Of a DNA stretch of 64,000 bases, positions 46,724 through 55,912 are shown piece by piece. A program made the position numbers and the translations under genes. How positions within the stretch are numbered: the stretch's first letter is position 1; each line of letters starts with the position of its first letter. The DNA comes from Commensalibacter melissae (lineage in GTDB: Bacteria > Pseudomonadota > Alphaproteobacteria > Acetobacterales > Acetobacteraceae), in assembly GCF_009734185.1 (NCBI RefSeq), contig NZ_CP046393.1, positions 1,356,501 through 1,420,500 of the forward strand, in the 5' to 3' direction. The notes below the pieces were generated by a model, which worked only from the letters and a program-made list of their open reading frames with translations, did no database searches and was not told the DNA's origin.

Positions 46724-49234
46724 ATGAATAAAAAAATGCTGATTGATGCCAGCTATAAAGAAGAAACACGCGTCGTGATCCTTGATGGCAATTACATCGA
46801 GGGATATGATATTGAAAATTCCGCAAAGAAACAAATAAAAGGTAATATCTACCTAGCCAAAGTAATCAGAATTGAACCCAGTCTACAGGCTGCTTTTGTT
46901 GATTATGGTGGAAATCGCCATGGTTTTTTAGCTTTTAATGAAATTCACCCTGATTATTATCAAATTCCCGTTGCAGACCGAAAAAAACTGCTGGAAATCC
47001 AAGAATTAAATAAAATGGAGGAAGAACCAAATCCGAATCAAGAATTGGATCCTGATCAGCCTTCCTATTATGAAGACATGGTTCATTCCCATAATAGCAT
47101 AATCAAGAACTATAAAATTCAGGAAGTTATTCATAAAAGACAAATTATCCTCGTTCAAGTGGTAAAAGAGGAACGTGGAAATAAAGGCGCGGCATTAACA
47201 ACCTATCTATCTTTGGCAGGACGCTATTGTGTTTTAATGCCAAATTCCTTACGGAATGGCGGAATTTCTAGAAAAATCACTTCACCATCTGAAAGAAAAC
47301 GGTTGAAGGATATTATCACTGAACTGAATATCCCATCACATATGGGAATGATTATCCGTACTGCAGGAGCCCAATGCCCAAAAGCAGATACCCTAAAAGA
47401 TGGGGAATATCTGCTTCACTTATGGGATGAAATACGCAATCTAACCATGAAGTCGATTGCGCCAGCTCTTATTTATGAAGATTCCAACTTATTGAAATTG
47501 ACATTACGTGATAATTATACACAAGATATTAATGAGATTTTGATAGATGGCGAGGATGCTTGGTCTCAAGCGAGAGATTATATGCGTGCATTGATGCCGC
47601 AAAATGTACATAAGCTTCATCTGTGGAGAGATCAAAAACAATCTCTTTTTTCTTATTACAAGGTTGAAAATTTGATTGATCAAATGCTTTCCCCGATTGT
47701 CCAACTAAAATCAGGGGGATATTTAGTCATTAATCAAACAGAGGCTTTGGTTGCTATTGATGTAAATTCAGGCCGTTCAATCAAGGAAAAAGATCTTGAA
47801 GAAACTGCATTGAGAACCAATCAGGAAGCCGCCAATGAAATTGCACGCCAGTTAAGGTTAAGAGATCTGGCTGGATTAATCGTTATCGATTTCATTGATA
47901 TGGAAAACAAGAAGCATAATCATATTGTTGAACGTCGTTTGAAATCTCTACTTCACAAAGACCGTGCACGAATTCAGATCGGTTCCATCTCCTCCTTTGG
48001 CTTACTGGAAATGACCCGTCAAAGATTACGTCCCTCTATTGCTGAATTTGCCTTCACTGCATGTTCCGCTTGTAATGGAACAGGTATTATTCGAAGTGAC
48101 GCCAATATTTCTTTACAAATCATCAGACAGATTGATGAAGAAGCTCGTAAAATCAAACCAGGAATTTTAACCGTTTCCATTTCATCCGGTGAAATTGCCT
48201 TGAATATTCTCAACCAAAAACGCAGATGGCTGGCGGATATTGAAAAGAAATATAAAATCAAGATTGAATTTACAATTGATTCAACCCTGTCCTCTCATAA
48301 TGTCCGTTTTTCAAGCAAAACTGATTCCTCACTTGATATGGAACCTGATGATGAAATACTTCAATCTACACCAAATGTAGTTCAGGAGAATCTTTTTGTC
48401 AGGGAAATACCAATCCAATCCTATCTTGAATATCAGACAAATTCAAAAACAGATTATAGACAAGATGAGATAGAGAATAAAGTTATTGATCTAAAACCTG
48501 AATCAAAAGTATTACGTCAAAATTCTGTCTCCATAGAGCATAAACAAGACGATACAAATCTCGATTCTTATTCGGAACAATATAAGGAAAACAAAAAAAC
48601 ATACAGTAACTCCAAGGATAAAAAACAACCCCATCATTCCCGTCGTAACCGTTATAAAAGAGGACAAGGTAAGGCTCAAAAAAATAATGACTTTACTCCC
48701 ATTCTTGAGGCTGAACCTATACCAGAACCTGTCATCAATGAAAAACCTGAAGAAATAACTGTGACTCCAACCTTTGTTTCAATTGAAATTGATGCCGATA
48801 AAAGCCAGAATCAGCATGAAGAAACTGAATCTTTGATAAATCAAGTTATTGATAATTCTGACGCTGTAAATAAAGAGGATGAAACTTCAGATAATCTGGA
48901 AATAAAAGAGGAAAAACCTGCTCCAAAACGTCGACGGGCCACTAAAACCACCAAATCCACAGGCACCACCAAAACGACACGTAAAAGAGCATCAAGCAAA
49001 AAAGAGTCAAAAGAAAACGAAACCGAGGAAAAATCGGATAATAAAGAGGAAAAGGAAACGAAGATTAAAAAAACTACCAGAGCACGTAAAACAACTACAG
49101 CCAAAAAAACAACGCTTCGAAAACCCAAAAAAACCAAGGAAGCTGATGAAAATAACGAACAACCCTTAATTCAGCCCATTGTCATAGATGATACACCGAC
49201 CAAAACGCCACGTTCCGGCTGGTGGAAACGGTAA
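46724..49234 (+). CDS. rne: Ribonuclease E (Rne/Rng family)
   Basis: 836 aa. The catalytic half has an S1 domain (GNIYLAKVIRIEPSLQAAFVDYG split across the fold), the 5' sensor/RNase H-like region, catalytic aspartates in VAIDVNSGRS and IDFIDM, and the zinc-link CSACNGTG. From about residue 540 the protein is disordered: acidic and polar, then a Lys/Thr-rich basic stretch (about 735-810) fit for RNA binding. It ends TPRSGWWKR; the terminal GWW element in Caulobacter RNase E docks on PNPase, so a degradosome contact is predicted. It initiates mRNA decay and rRNA processing. Confidence 0.95.
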   Translation: MNKKMLIDASYKEETRVVILDGNYIEGYDIENSAKKQIKGNIYLAKVIRIEPSLQAAFVDYGGNRHGFLAFNEIHPDYYQIPVADRKKLLEIQELNKMEEEPNPNQELDPDQPSYYEDMVHSHNSIIKNYKIQEVIHKRQIILVQVVKEERGNKGAALTTYLSLAGRYCVLMPNSLRNGGISRKITSPSERKRLKDIITELNIPSHMGMIIRTAGAQCPKADTLKDGEYLLHLWDEIRNLTMKSIAPALIYEDSNLLKLTLRDNYTQDINEILIDGEDAWSQARDYMRALMPQNVHKLHLWRDQKQSLFSYYKVENLIDQMLSPIVQLKSGGYLVINQTEALVAIDVNSGRSIKEKDLEETALRTNQEAANEIARQLRLRDLAGLIVIDFIDMENKKHNHIVERRLKSLLHKDRARIQIGSISSFGLLEMTRQRLRPSIAEFAFTACSACNGTGIIRSDANISLQIIRQIDEEARKIKPGILTVSISSGEIALNILNQKRRWLADIEKKYKIKIEFTIDSTLSSHNVRFSSKTDSSLDMEPDDEILQSTPNVVQENLFVREIPIQSYLEYQTNSKTDYRQDEIENKVIDLKPESKVLRQNSVSIEHKQDDTNLDSYSEQYKENKKTYSNSKDKKQPHHSRRNRYKRGQGKAQKNNDFTPILEAEPIPEPVINEKPEEITVTPTFVSIEIDADKSQNQHEETESLINQVIDNSDAVNKEDETSDNLEIKEEKPAPKRRRATKTTKSTGTTKTTRKRASSKKESKENETEEKSDNKEEKETKIKKTTRARKTTTAKKTTLRKPKKTKEADENNEQPLIQPIVIDDTPTKTPRSGWWKR

Positions 49235-49247
49235 TTTTCGTTTTTTT

Positions 49248-49284
49248 ATAAAGGCTTAAAAGAATTACTTTTAAGCCTTTATTA
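49248..49284 (+). terminator. Rho-independent terminator after rne
   Basis: A perfect 15-bp stem ATAAAGGCTTAAAAG/CTTTTAAGCCTTTAT with a 5-nt loop begins 13 bp after the rne stop, and is followed by TATTATG. A T-run also lies just before the stem on the same strand. Confidence 0.75.
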
Positions 49285-49321
49285 TTATGCCAAAACAAAA
49301 AATCATTCAAACTTTTTATAA

Positions 49322-49340
49322 ATGTATATATAATATACAT
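49322..49340. promoter_or_regulatory. Candidate operator of the NsrR-like regulator
   Basis: ATGTATAT-ATA-ATATACAT is a perfect 8-bp inverted repeat with a 3-bp spacer, 30 bp upstream of the ATG at 49371. Its ATGyAT...ATrCAT layout resembles NsrR-type Rrf2 operators. The position suits autorepression. The AT content makes chance palindromes more likely than usual. Confidence 0.5.
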
Positions 49341-49370
49341 ATTCGAAACAATAAAAGTTATCAACATATT

Positions 49371-49799
49371 ATGCAACTTTCCCGATATACAGATTATGCG
49401 TTAAGAACCCTGATCTATTTACATGTTCATCATGATCGGCTTTGTTCTATCCATGAAATTGCGACTTGTTATTCGATTTCACAAAACCATCTAATGAAAA
49501 TTGTCCATAGATTGGGTAAACAAGGGTTTATCAAAACATTGCGTGGAAGAAATGGAGGATTAACTTTAAACAAAGATGCTGGCAGTATCAAACTTGGAGA
49601 CATTATTCGCAACACAGAGGAAGATGAAACCTATGTCAAATGCGATCAATGCCTTATTCAATGCACTTGCAACCTACCTGCATTTTTAATCGAGGCAATG
49701 AATAATTTTTATAAAACACTCAATCAATATTCTTTAAACGATCTTTTTAAAAATCCAAAACAGCTTGAAGCAATTTTGAAATATATTGAACTAGTCTGA
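49371..49799 (+). CDS. NsrR-like Rrf2 family regulator with a cysteine cluster
   Basis: About 142 aa. The frame opens at 49287, but the ATG at 49371 gives the family N-terminus MQLSRYTDYALRTLIYL, so I chose it. The helix-turn-helix (IHEIATCYSISQNHLMKIVHRL) and wing (LRGRNGGLTL) match NsrR. In the cluster region it has four cysteines as C-x2-C-x3-C-x-C (KCDQCLIQCTCNL), whereas NsrR and IscR have three with x5-x5-type spacing. It probably senses NO, redox state or iron through an Fe-S cluster, but the spacing is odd. It lies alone between rne and aspS. Confidence 0.82.
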   Translation: MQLSRYTDYALRTLIYLHVHHDRLCSIHEIATCYSISQNHLMKIVHRLGKQGFIKTLRGRNGGLTLNKDAGSIKLGDIIRNTEEDETYVKCDQCLIQCTCNLPAFLIEAMNNFYKTLNQYSLNDLFKNPKQLEAILKYIELV

Positions 49800-49950
49800 A
49801 AACCTAAAGCTAAAATACTCACTTTTTTTATCATATTAATCAACAGAATTATATGATGTCCTTTTATAATTTTTTAAAAACGTGTAAAGCAATTGATTAA
49901 TCGCTTTATAATCAAAAAATTAATTATTTTAATTTAAACAGGATATATCA

Positions 49951-51768
49951 ATGCATCGCTACCGCACTCATAATTGTGCCGCTCTAAGATCCCAGGATGT
50001 TGGATCAACTGTCAAGCTTTCTGGATGGATTCATAGTAAAAGAGATCATGGGGGTTTACTTTTTATCGATTTGCGCGACCATTTTGGTATTACCCAGATT
50101 GTTATTCCCGCCAATTCACCTTTGATGAACACTGCGGAAAGATTGAGAGTGGAAAGCGTTATTTGCATTACAGGTAAGGTTGTCGCTCGTGAAGGAGAAA
50201 CCGTTAATCCAAAACTGCCAACAGGACAAATTGAAATTCAGGCTGAAAATCTTGAAATTATTTCCGAAGCTGACGTATTGCCTTTTCAAGTGACTGGCAA
50301 CGAAAACTATCCGGAAGATTTACGTTTAAAATATCGTTATATCGATCTGCGTCGAGAACGGGTTCATCGCAATCTGATGTTAAGGTCAAACATTATTGCA
50401 AGCCTTCGCCATAGAATGATTAAACAGGGTTTCACTGAATTTCAAACTCCTATCCTGACAGCTTCTTCACCTGAAGGTGCCAGGGATTTTCTGGTTCCTG
50501 CCCGTCTACATCCTGGAAAATTTTATGCATTGCCACAGGCACCGCAACAATTCAAACAGCTTGCAATGGTGGCTGGTTTTGACCGCTATTTCCAAATAGC
50601 CCCCTGTTTCCGTGACGAGGCTGCACGTGCGGATCGTTCTCCAGGAGAATTTTATCAACTTGATTTTGAAATGTCTTTTGTCACTCAAGAAGATGTTTTT
50701 GAAACGCTGGAACCTGTTATGGAGGGCATTTTCAAGGAATTTGCACCTACACATACTGTAAGTTCAGCACCCTTTGAACGTATTCCCTATAAACAAGCCA
50801 TGAAAGAATATGGCAGTGATAAACCAGATTTAAGAAACCCCTTAAAACTTGTTGATGTTTCCGAAGCGTTCAAAAATTCTAGTTTTGGTCTCTTTGCAAA
50901 AATTGTTGAGGCAGGAGGAGAAGTTCGTGCTGTTCCCGCTCCTGGTGCAGGATCATTTCCCCGCTCTTTTTTCGATAAGTTGAATAAATGGGCCAGAGAA
51001 GAGAAAGCGGGTGGTTTGGGATACATCATCTTTGAAGACAATGGGGCAAAAGGACCAATTGCCAAAAATTTGGATGAAGAACGTTGTGAAATGATCCGCC
51101 AGGCCTGTCATTTAAAAAGTGGCGATGCTGTTTTCTTTGTAGCTGGACAGGGCCCTGATATGGTTAAATTTTCCGGTTCTGTTCGAACAAAAATTGCAAC
51201 AGAACTTGATCTAATTGAGAAAAATGCCTTCCGTTTCTGTTGGATTGTTGATTTCCCTATGTATGAAATCAATGAAGAAACCGGATTGATTGATTTCTCT
51301 CACAATCCCTTCTCCATGCCTCAGGGTGGACTTGAAGCACTGATAAACAAGAATCCTTTGGAAATTAATGCATATCAATATGATATCGTCTGCAATGGTA
51401 TTGAACTTTCTTCAGGTGCAATTCGAAATCATCGACCTGACATCATGATCAAAGCCTTTGAAATTGCCGGATATCCAGAGGAAGAAGTCGAAAAGCGTTT
51501 TGGTGGTATGCTAAACGCATTCCGTTATGGAGCTCCGCCTCATGGAGGTGCCGCACCTGGTATTGATCGCATGGTCATGCTTCTGATGGATGAACCCAAT
51601 ATTCGTGAGGTTATTCTATTCCCATTAAATCAACAAGGTGAGGATTTAATGATGGAAGCGCCTGCCCCGATTTCTGCAGAACGATTAAAAGAATTGTCCT
51701 TGGCAATCAGTGTACCAAAAGTGGCAGTAAAAAAATCTAATGAAACTGTTGAAACAGATAAAAAATAA
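49951..51768 (+). CDS. aspS: Aspartyl-tRNA synthetase, probably non-discriminating (Asp/Asn)
   Basis: 605-aa bacterial-type class II synthetase. OB-fold anticodon domain first, then motif 2 ([21 protein letters not shown]), an insertion (GAD-type) domain, and motif 3 (GIDRMVMLL). In the anticodon domain the sequence is KRDHGGLLF: His33 stands where discriminating enzymes have Leu (RDLGG), the mark of enzymes that also charge tRNA-Asn with Asp for conversion by GatCAB. GGAT lies 8 nt before the ATG. Confidence 0.95.
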   Translation: MHRYRTHNCAALRSQDVGSTVKLSGWIHSKRDHGGLLFIDLRDHFGITQIVIPANSPLMNTAERLRVESVICITGKVVAREGETVNPKLPTGQIEIQAENLEIISEADVLPFQVTGNENYPEDLRLKYRYIDLRRERVHRNLMLRSNIIASLRHRMIKQGFTEFQTPILTASSPEGARDFLVPARLHPGKFYALPQAPQQFKQLAMVAGFDRYFQIAPCFRDEAARADRSPGEFYQLDFEMSFVTQEDVFETLEPVMEGIFKEFAPTHTVSSAPFERIPYKQAMKEYGSDKPDLRNPLKLVDVSEAFKNSSFGLFAKIVEAGGEVRAVPAPGAGSFPRSFFDKLNKWAREEKAGGLGYIIFEDNGAKGPIAKNLDEERCEMIRQACHLKSGDAVFFVAGQGPDMVKFSGSVRTKIATELDLIEKNAFRFCWIVDFPMYEINEETGLIDFSHNPFSMPQGGLEALINKNPLEINAYQYDIVCNGIELSSGAIRNHRPDIMIKAFEIAGYPEEEVEKRFGGMLNAFRYGAPPHGGAAPGIDRMVMLLMDEPNIREVILFPLNQQGEDLMMEAPAPISAERLKELSLAISVPKVAVKKSNETVETDKK

Positions 51769-52099
51769 ATGATAATTTCAGCCACTCCAATATATTTTAT
51801 AGAGTGGCTAGAAACAATTAAATTGTTGAAAATCTCGAAATGATACTTTATTGAAAAATTTTAGGCATTCTAAATTTTGGTATCAATAATGAAATTTATC
51901 TATAACAAAATTACATAACTAACATTATCGTGATTAATTCTTTACAATACTCAACCTTTAAAAACTCAAATTGCGAAATATAATAACAATTATCTATCTT
52001 TAAAGATAATTAAAATTCCTTTATACCTCCTATTTCAGGATTAAATATTACATACATTTTATTATTACAAAATTAATCTACAAATTTTAATATGGGAAA
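51769..52099. other. AT-rich gap between aspS and the permease gene
   Basis: 331 bp. It starts with the hairpin at 51780-51809 and is otherwise AT-rich sequence that should contain the permease promoter; no other element is evident. Confidence 0.5.
51780..51809 (+). terminator. Hairpin after aspS
   Basis: An 8-bp stem AGCCACTC/GAGTGGCT with a 14-nt AT-rich loop starts 11 bp after the aspS stop. No T-run follows (AGAAACAA), so it may be a processing or partly efficient terminator structure. Confidence 0.45.
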
Positions 52100-53521
52100 A
52101 TGGCATTGCAAGAAAAAAAACATCAAGAAAAAACAGCCCTTTCATATTCCGATGGGCAATTAGCACACACCCTCCAACGCCGCCATATTATCATGATCTC
52201 TATCGGTGGTATTATTGGGGCCGGTCTTTTTGTAGGTGCCTCTGCCTCAATTAAGCAAACGGGACCTGCTGTTCTTTTGTCCTATGTCATTACTGGATTT
52301 CTCATTTTTTTTGTTATGCGAATGCTTGGCGAATTGGTTATTGAAAAACCAGAGGCAGGTTCCTTTCTCAATCATATCCGCCGTGGACTTGGCGATCATG
52401 TTACCTTTATATTAGGATGGGGGTACTGGCTTTTCTGGATTTCTGCCATTGCTGCCGAGGCCATAGCCGGTGGTATTATTTTACTACATTACATGCATAT
52501 TCCCGAACAATACACATTTCTGGCAACCATGGTTCTGGGACCTTTATTGGTTATTATCATGATGATAACCAATCTATTTTCTGTCAAGGGATATGGTGAA
52601 TTTGAATTCTGGTTTGCCCTGCTTAAAATCCTAGCTATTACGGCCTTTATTATTCTTGGCGGTATAGCAATAAGCCATTTGGGTGGATATTACACAACAA
52701 AAATTAATAATATATGGCATTTCCAAAGCTTTTTTCCAAAAGGCATTCTTGCCGTTTTCACAATCATTCCAACCATCCTATTTACAGTTACTGGATCCGA
52801 AGTGGCTACCATAGCGGCAGCTGAATCCGATAAACCTGCGGAGAATGTCGCTTATGCCAGTAAAACAATTATTTTCCGAGTTATCACCTTTTACGTTATT
52901 TCAATTGGAATTATTGTCTCTATCCTGCCCTGGAATTATGTAATCCCGGGGATATCACCTTTTCTAATGGTTTTGCAAAAGCTTGAAATTCCATATGCCT
53001 CGGATATTATGGCAATGACCATCCTGATTGCTATTCTCTCTTGCTTAAACTCATCTATTTACGCAACCTCCCGTACACTCTTTGAACTGGCAGAATTTAA
53101 TGATGCACCCAGATGGCTAATTCATACCAATAAAAATGGCGTTCCCAAAAGAGCAATTATTACCGCCTCCATCATCGGTATAATAATTTCGATTTTCTCG
53201 GTAATTTCGCCAAAAGTTTTTTTCACTTATATTTTAAGCTGCGCTGGATCCATTATCCTGTTTGTCTATATTGCAATAGGTTTATCTGAAATCGTAATTC
53301 GCTCAAAATTGGAACGAACCAAACAAAAACTAACATTTAAGATGTGGTTTTTCCCTTATCTATCCTGGTTTACAATCATGTCGTTTGCCATGGTGATTCT
53401 TGCCATGTTTTTTAATCATGACAGTCGAAATCAAATTACACTCAGCTGCCTTACCTTAATTTTGATAAGTATCTGTCGAATCATTATGTGTCGATACAAT
53501 AAAATCAAATCTGTGGTTTAA
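52100..53521 (+). CDS. Amino acid permease (APC superfamily, AAT family)
   Basis: 473 aa with 12 membrane helices. The family signature is clear: LQRRHIIMISIGGIIGAGLFVG in helix 1, then EAGSFLNHIRRGLGDHVTFILGWGYW, and the helix 6 motif TVTGSEVATIAAAESDKP. It is a proton-coupled amino acid importer of the GabP/AnsP/LysP/CycA group; substrate cannot be told. GGGA is close to the ATG (3 nt), shorter than usual spacing. It stands alone upstream of tusA. Confidence 0.9.
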   Translation: MALQEKKHQEKTALSYSDGQLAHTLQRRHIIMISIGGIIGAGLFVGASASIKQTGPAVLLSYVITGFLIFFVMRMLGELVIEKPEAGSFLNHIRRGLGDHVTFILGWGYWLFWISAIAAEAIAGGIILLHYMHIPEQYTFLATMVLGPLLVIIMMITNLFSVKGYGEFEFWFALLKILAITAFIILGGIAISHLGGYYTTKINNIWHFQSFFPKGILAVFTIIPTILFTVTGSEVATIAAAESDKPAENVAYASKTIIFRVITFYVISIGIIVSILPWNYVIPGISPFLMVLQKLEIPYASDIMAMTILIAILSCLNSSIYATSRTLFELAEFNDAPRWLIHTNKNGVPKRAIITASIIGIIISIFSVISPKVFFTYILSCAGSIILFVYIAIGLSEIVIRSKLERTKQKLTFKMWFFPYLSWFTIMSFAMVILAMFFNHDSRNQITLSCLTLILISICRIIMCRYNKIKSVV

Positions 53522-53588
53522 AATTCATCAATTTGCTCATATTTATAATTCTGATAATAATTTTTAATTTATAGTTACAGGGTTTGAT

Positions 53589-53813
53589 ATGGGTGAAATT
53601 ATTTTAGATCTCAAAGATTTGCGATGCCCCTTACCTATTTTGAAGGCTAATCGGGTTTTACAAACTCTTGAACCTGGGGATTGTTTACGTGTCTTGGCGA
53701 CAGATCGTCATACAATCAAGGATTTTCATGAATTCTGTCGTAAAACTGGTCATTCACTGATTGCTTTTTCAGAACAGGGAAATAATTTATCTTTTCTAAT
53801 TAAAAAAAAGTAA
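53589..53813 (+). CDS. tusA: TusA family sulfurtransferase
   Basis: 74 aa. The CPxP motif RCPLPILKA holds the active cysteine (Cys14) that carries a persulfide; the beta-alpha-beta fold pattern follows. TusA proteins pass sulfur for tRNA thiolation or molybdenum cofactor formation. A second Cys at DCLRV and one at EFCRK are present. It is a separate small gene between the permease and xseB, with 67 and 101 bp gaps. A YeeD-like member is the alternative. Confidence 0.88.
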   Translation: MGEIILDLKDLRCPLPILKANRVLQTLEPGDCLRVLATDRHTIKDFHEFCRKTGHSLIAFSEQGNNLSFLIKKK

Positions 53814-53914
53814 AATTGCACAAAACAATTTTTAAATCTATAAATTGGTTTCTTTTTTCAAAAGAGGTATAAAGAAATAATATTTATCAGATATAAACTT
53901 GTTGGAAGTTCAAC

Positions 53915-54145
53915 ATGACAGATGATCTCTCTTCCCTTTCATTTGAGGATGCATTAAATGAATTGGAAAAAATCGTTCATAATTTGGAAACTGGACAACA
54001 AAAACTTGAAGAAGCCATCGTATCTTATGAACGCGGTGCCTTACTTCGACGTTATTGTGAAAAAAAATTGAATGAAGCCGAGGCTCGGGTAAAAATGATT
54101 GTCGAAAAAGATAACCAAAGCCTTGATACTGAAACTATTGAATAA
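53915..54145 (+). CDS. xseB: Exodeoxyribonuclease VII small subunit
   Basis: 76 aa, normal for XseB. The family pattern SFEDALNELEKIVHNLETGQQKLEEAIVSYERG (shown here only by its key words SFEDAL, ELEKIV, LEEAI, YERG) is two helices that pack on XseA. It starts the xseB-ispA-tlyA run, 17 bp before ispA. Confidence 0.93.
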   Translation: MTDDLSSLSFEDALNELEKIVHNLETGQQKLEEAIVSYERGALLRRYCEKKLNEAEARVKMIVEKDNQSLDTETIE

Positions 54146-54162
54146 ATTTAGGGTTAATTACC

Positions 54163-55071
54163 ATGACTTCTGTTGAAGCACAAAATCAGTCTCTTAATCA
54201 ATCGCTTTCATCACGTGCCCAAAGCCTTGAAACAACACTTGATAAATTCCTTCCCAGAATGAAGGGGGGCGAGGCAAATCTGATTGAGGCAATGCGCTAC
54301 GCTGTACTTGGGGGGGGGAAAAGATTAAGGGGTTATCTTGTTACAGAAGTCGCTTCTCTCTTCAATATCCCAATGAAAAGCGCGCTTTATGTGGGCGCTT
54401 CTGTTGAAATGCTTCATGCCTATTCATTAATTCATGATGATTTACCGGCAATGGATGATGATGATCTGCGTCGGGGAAAACCCTCCACCCATATTAAATT
54501 CGGTGAGGCGATTGCCATTCTTGCCGGTGATGCTTTACAAACCAAAGCCTTCGAAATTTTAACATGGGAAGATGTCAGCGAAAACCCGGATATTCGTATT
54601 GAACTGGTTAAGTCCCTTGCTGAAGCAAGTGGATCCAATGGGATGGTCGGTGGACAAGTTATTGATATGGAAGGTGAAAATCGTCATCTGACCCTTCCTG
54701 AGGTAATCAACTTGCATGCCATGAAAACAGGCCGCCTAATTTGTTATTCCGCTGAAGCTGGAGCCATTTTAGGCCAGGCAAATACCGACTTGCGCAATCA
54801 TATCATCAGCTATGGTCGAGATTTGGGAACAGCTTTCCAGATCGCTGATGACATTCTTGATGCCACGGCAAGTGCAGAGGAACTTGGTAAAACAGCCGGT
54901 AAGGATAATGCCTCTGGAAAATCAACATTCGTTTCTTTGCTTGGAATTGAAGATGCAAAAAAGGAAGCAAACAGACTTATCAGTAAAGCCATCCGTCATT
55001 TAGAACCTTTCGGATCCGCCGCCGATAATTTACGCGCTTTGGCAAATTATGTTATTACCAGAAGAAATTGA
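54163..55071 (+). CDS. ispA: Farnesyl diphosphate synthase (polyprenyl synthetase family)
   Basis: 302 aa. The first aspartate-rich motif is DDLPAMDDDDLRRGKP and the second is DDILDAT; the isopentenyl site VLGGGKRLRGYL precedes them. It makes C15 farnesyl diphosphate for undecaprenyl and ubiquinone synthesis and, in acetic acid bacteria, hopanoids. The three glycines of VLGGGK are coded by nine G in a row (54310-54318). In many relatives dxs follows ispA, but here tlyA follows after 28 bp. Confidence 0.93.
   Translation: MTSVEAQNQSLNQSLSSRAQSLETTLDKFLPRMKGGEANLIEAMRYAVLGGGKRLRGYLVTEVASLFNIPMKSALYVGASVEMLHAYSLIHDDLPAMDDDDLRRGKPSTHIKFGEAIAILAGDALQTKAFEILTWEDVSENPDIRIELVKSLAEASGSNGMVGGQVIDMEGENRHLTLPEVINLHAMKTGRLICYSAEAGAILGQANTDLRNHIISYGRDLGTAFQIADDILDATASAEELGKTAGKDNASGKSTFVSLLGIEDAKKEANRLISKAIRHLEPFGSAADNLRALANYVITRRN
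54310..54318 (+). repeat. G9 homopolymer inside ispA
   Basis: Nine consecutive G code Gly-Gly-Gly of the conserved VLGGGKRLR motif. It is the only such G-run I see in this AT-rich window and is a possible slippage site. Confidence 0.8.
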
Positions 55072-55099
55072 TTTACAATAAACAAATACTCATTCAATA

Positions 55100-55849
55100 A
55101 TGGCTAACACTAAAAAACGCGTCGATATACTTCTCTTTGAAAGAGGCATGGTTGAAAGTCGTACAAAAGCGCAGGCCTTGATTATGGCGGGGCTGGTTTT
55201 TACGAAAGATCGTCGAATTCATAAGGCAGGGGATATCGTATCTGAAACCATTGAACTTACTATTAAAAATCAAGAACATCCTTGGGTATCGCGTGGTGGT
55301 TTAAAACTGGATCATGGATTGAAATCTTTCAATTTATCCCCCAGGGGGTTAAATTGCCTTGATATCGGGGCCTCCACAGGAGGGTTTACCGATGTTTTAT
55401 TAACGAATGAAGCGAATAAGGTATACGCAGTCGATGTTGGGCATGGACAATTGGCATGGAAAATACGTCAGAATACACGCGTGATCGTGAAAGAAAAATG
55501 TAATGCCCGCTATCTTACATCGGAAATAATTCCGGATCCCGTTCAAGTCATCGTCTGTGATGCAAGCTTTATTAGTCTAAAAACAATTTTACCTGCCGCC
55601 TTATCCCTGTGTCAAACTGGCGGATGGGCAATAGCGTTGATCAAACCACAATTTGAAGCTGGACGCGAACATATTGGATCAAAAGGAGTTGTCCGCGATT
55701 CTGAGATTCATACAAAAATTTGCCAGGACATTAATAATTGGTGGCAAAATCTGCCCAACTGGCAAGTATTGGGAATTGAGACTAGTCCCATTACCGGCCC
55801 TGAAGGCAATAAGGAATTTCTAATAGCCGCACGTAAAGAATCCCCGTAA
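55100..55849 (+). CDS. tlyA: TlyA family rRNA methyltransferase
   Basis: 249 aa. An N-terminal S4 RNA-binding domain (KKRVDILLFERGMVESRTKAQ) precedes a Rossmann SAM methyltransferase with LDIGASTGGFTDVLL and the KPQFE motif near the C-terminal third. It 2'-O-methylates ribosomal RNA cytidines in known members; hemolysin annotation for this family is historical. It is third in xseB-ispA-tlyA. Confidence 0.9.
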   Translation: MANTKKRVDILLFERGMVESRTKAQALIMAGLVFTKDRRIHKAGDIVSETIELTIKNQEHPWVSRGGLKLDHGLKSFNLSPRGLNCLDIGASTGGFTDVLLTNEANKVYAVDVGHGQLAWKIRQNTRVIVKEKCNARYLTSEIIPDPVQVIVCDASFISLKTILPAALSLCQTGGWAIALIKPQFEAGREHIGSKGVVRDSEIHTKICQDINNWWQNLPNWQVLGIETSPITGPEGNKEFLIAARKESP

Positions 55850-55912
55850 ATCATAAAACAACTTTTCCCTTATATTATTTAAAGTTAATTTTTTGAATCA
55901 AAGTGTTTATAA

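Noticed and set aside
48841-49137. Hydrophobic 98-codon frame antisense to the rne tail
   Set aside because: Its Val/Leu/Ser pattern is the mirror of the Lys/Thr/Glu-rich repeat of RNase E, not a membrane protein.
48900-49150. Lys/Thr-rich repeats in rne as a possible inserted element
   Set aside because: Low-complexity basic tails are usual in the C-terminal half of alphaproteobacterial RNase E, and the frame stays open to the conserved GWW end.
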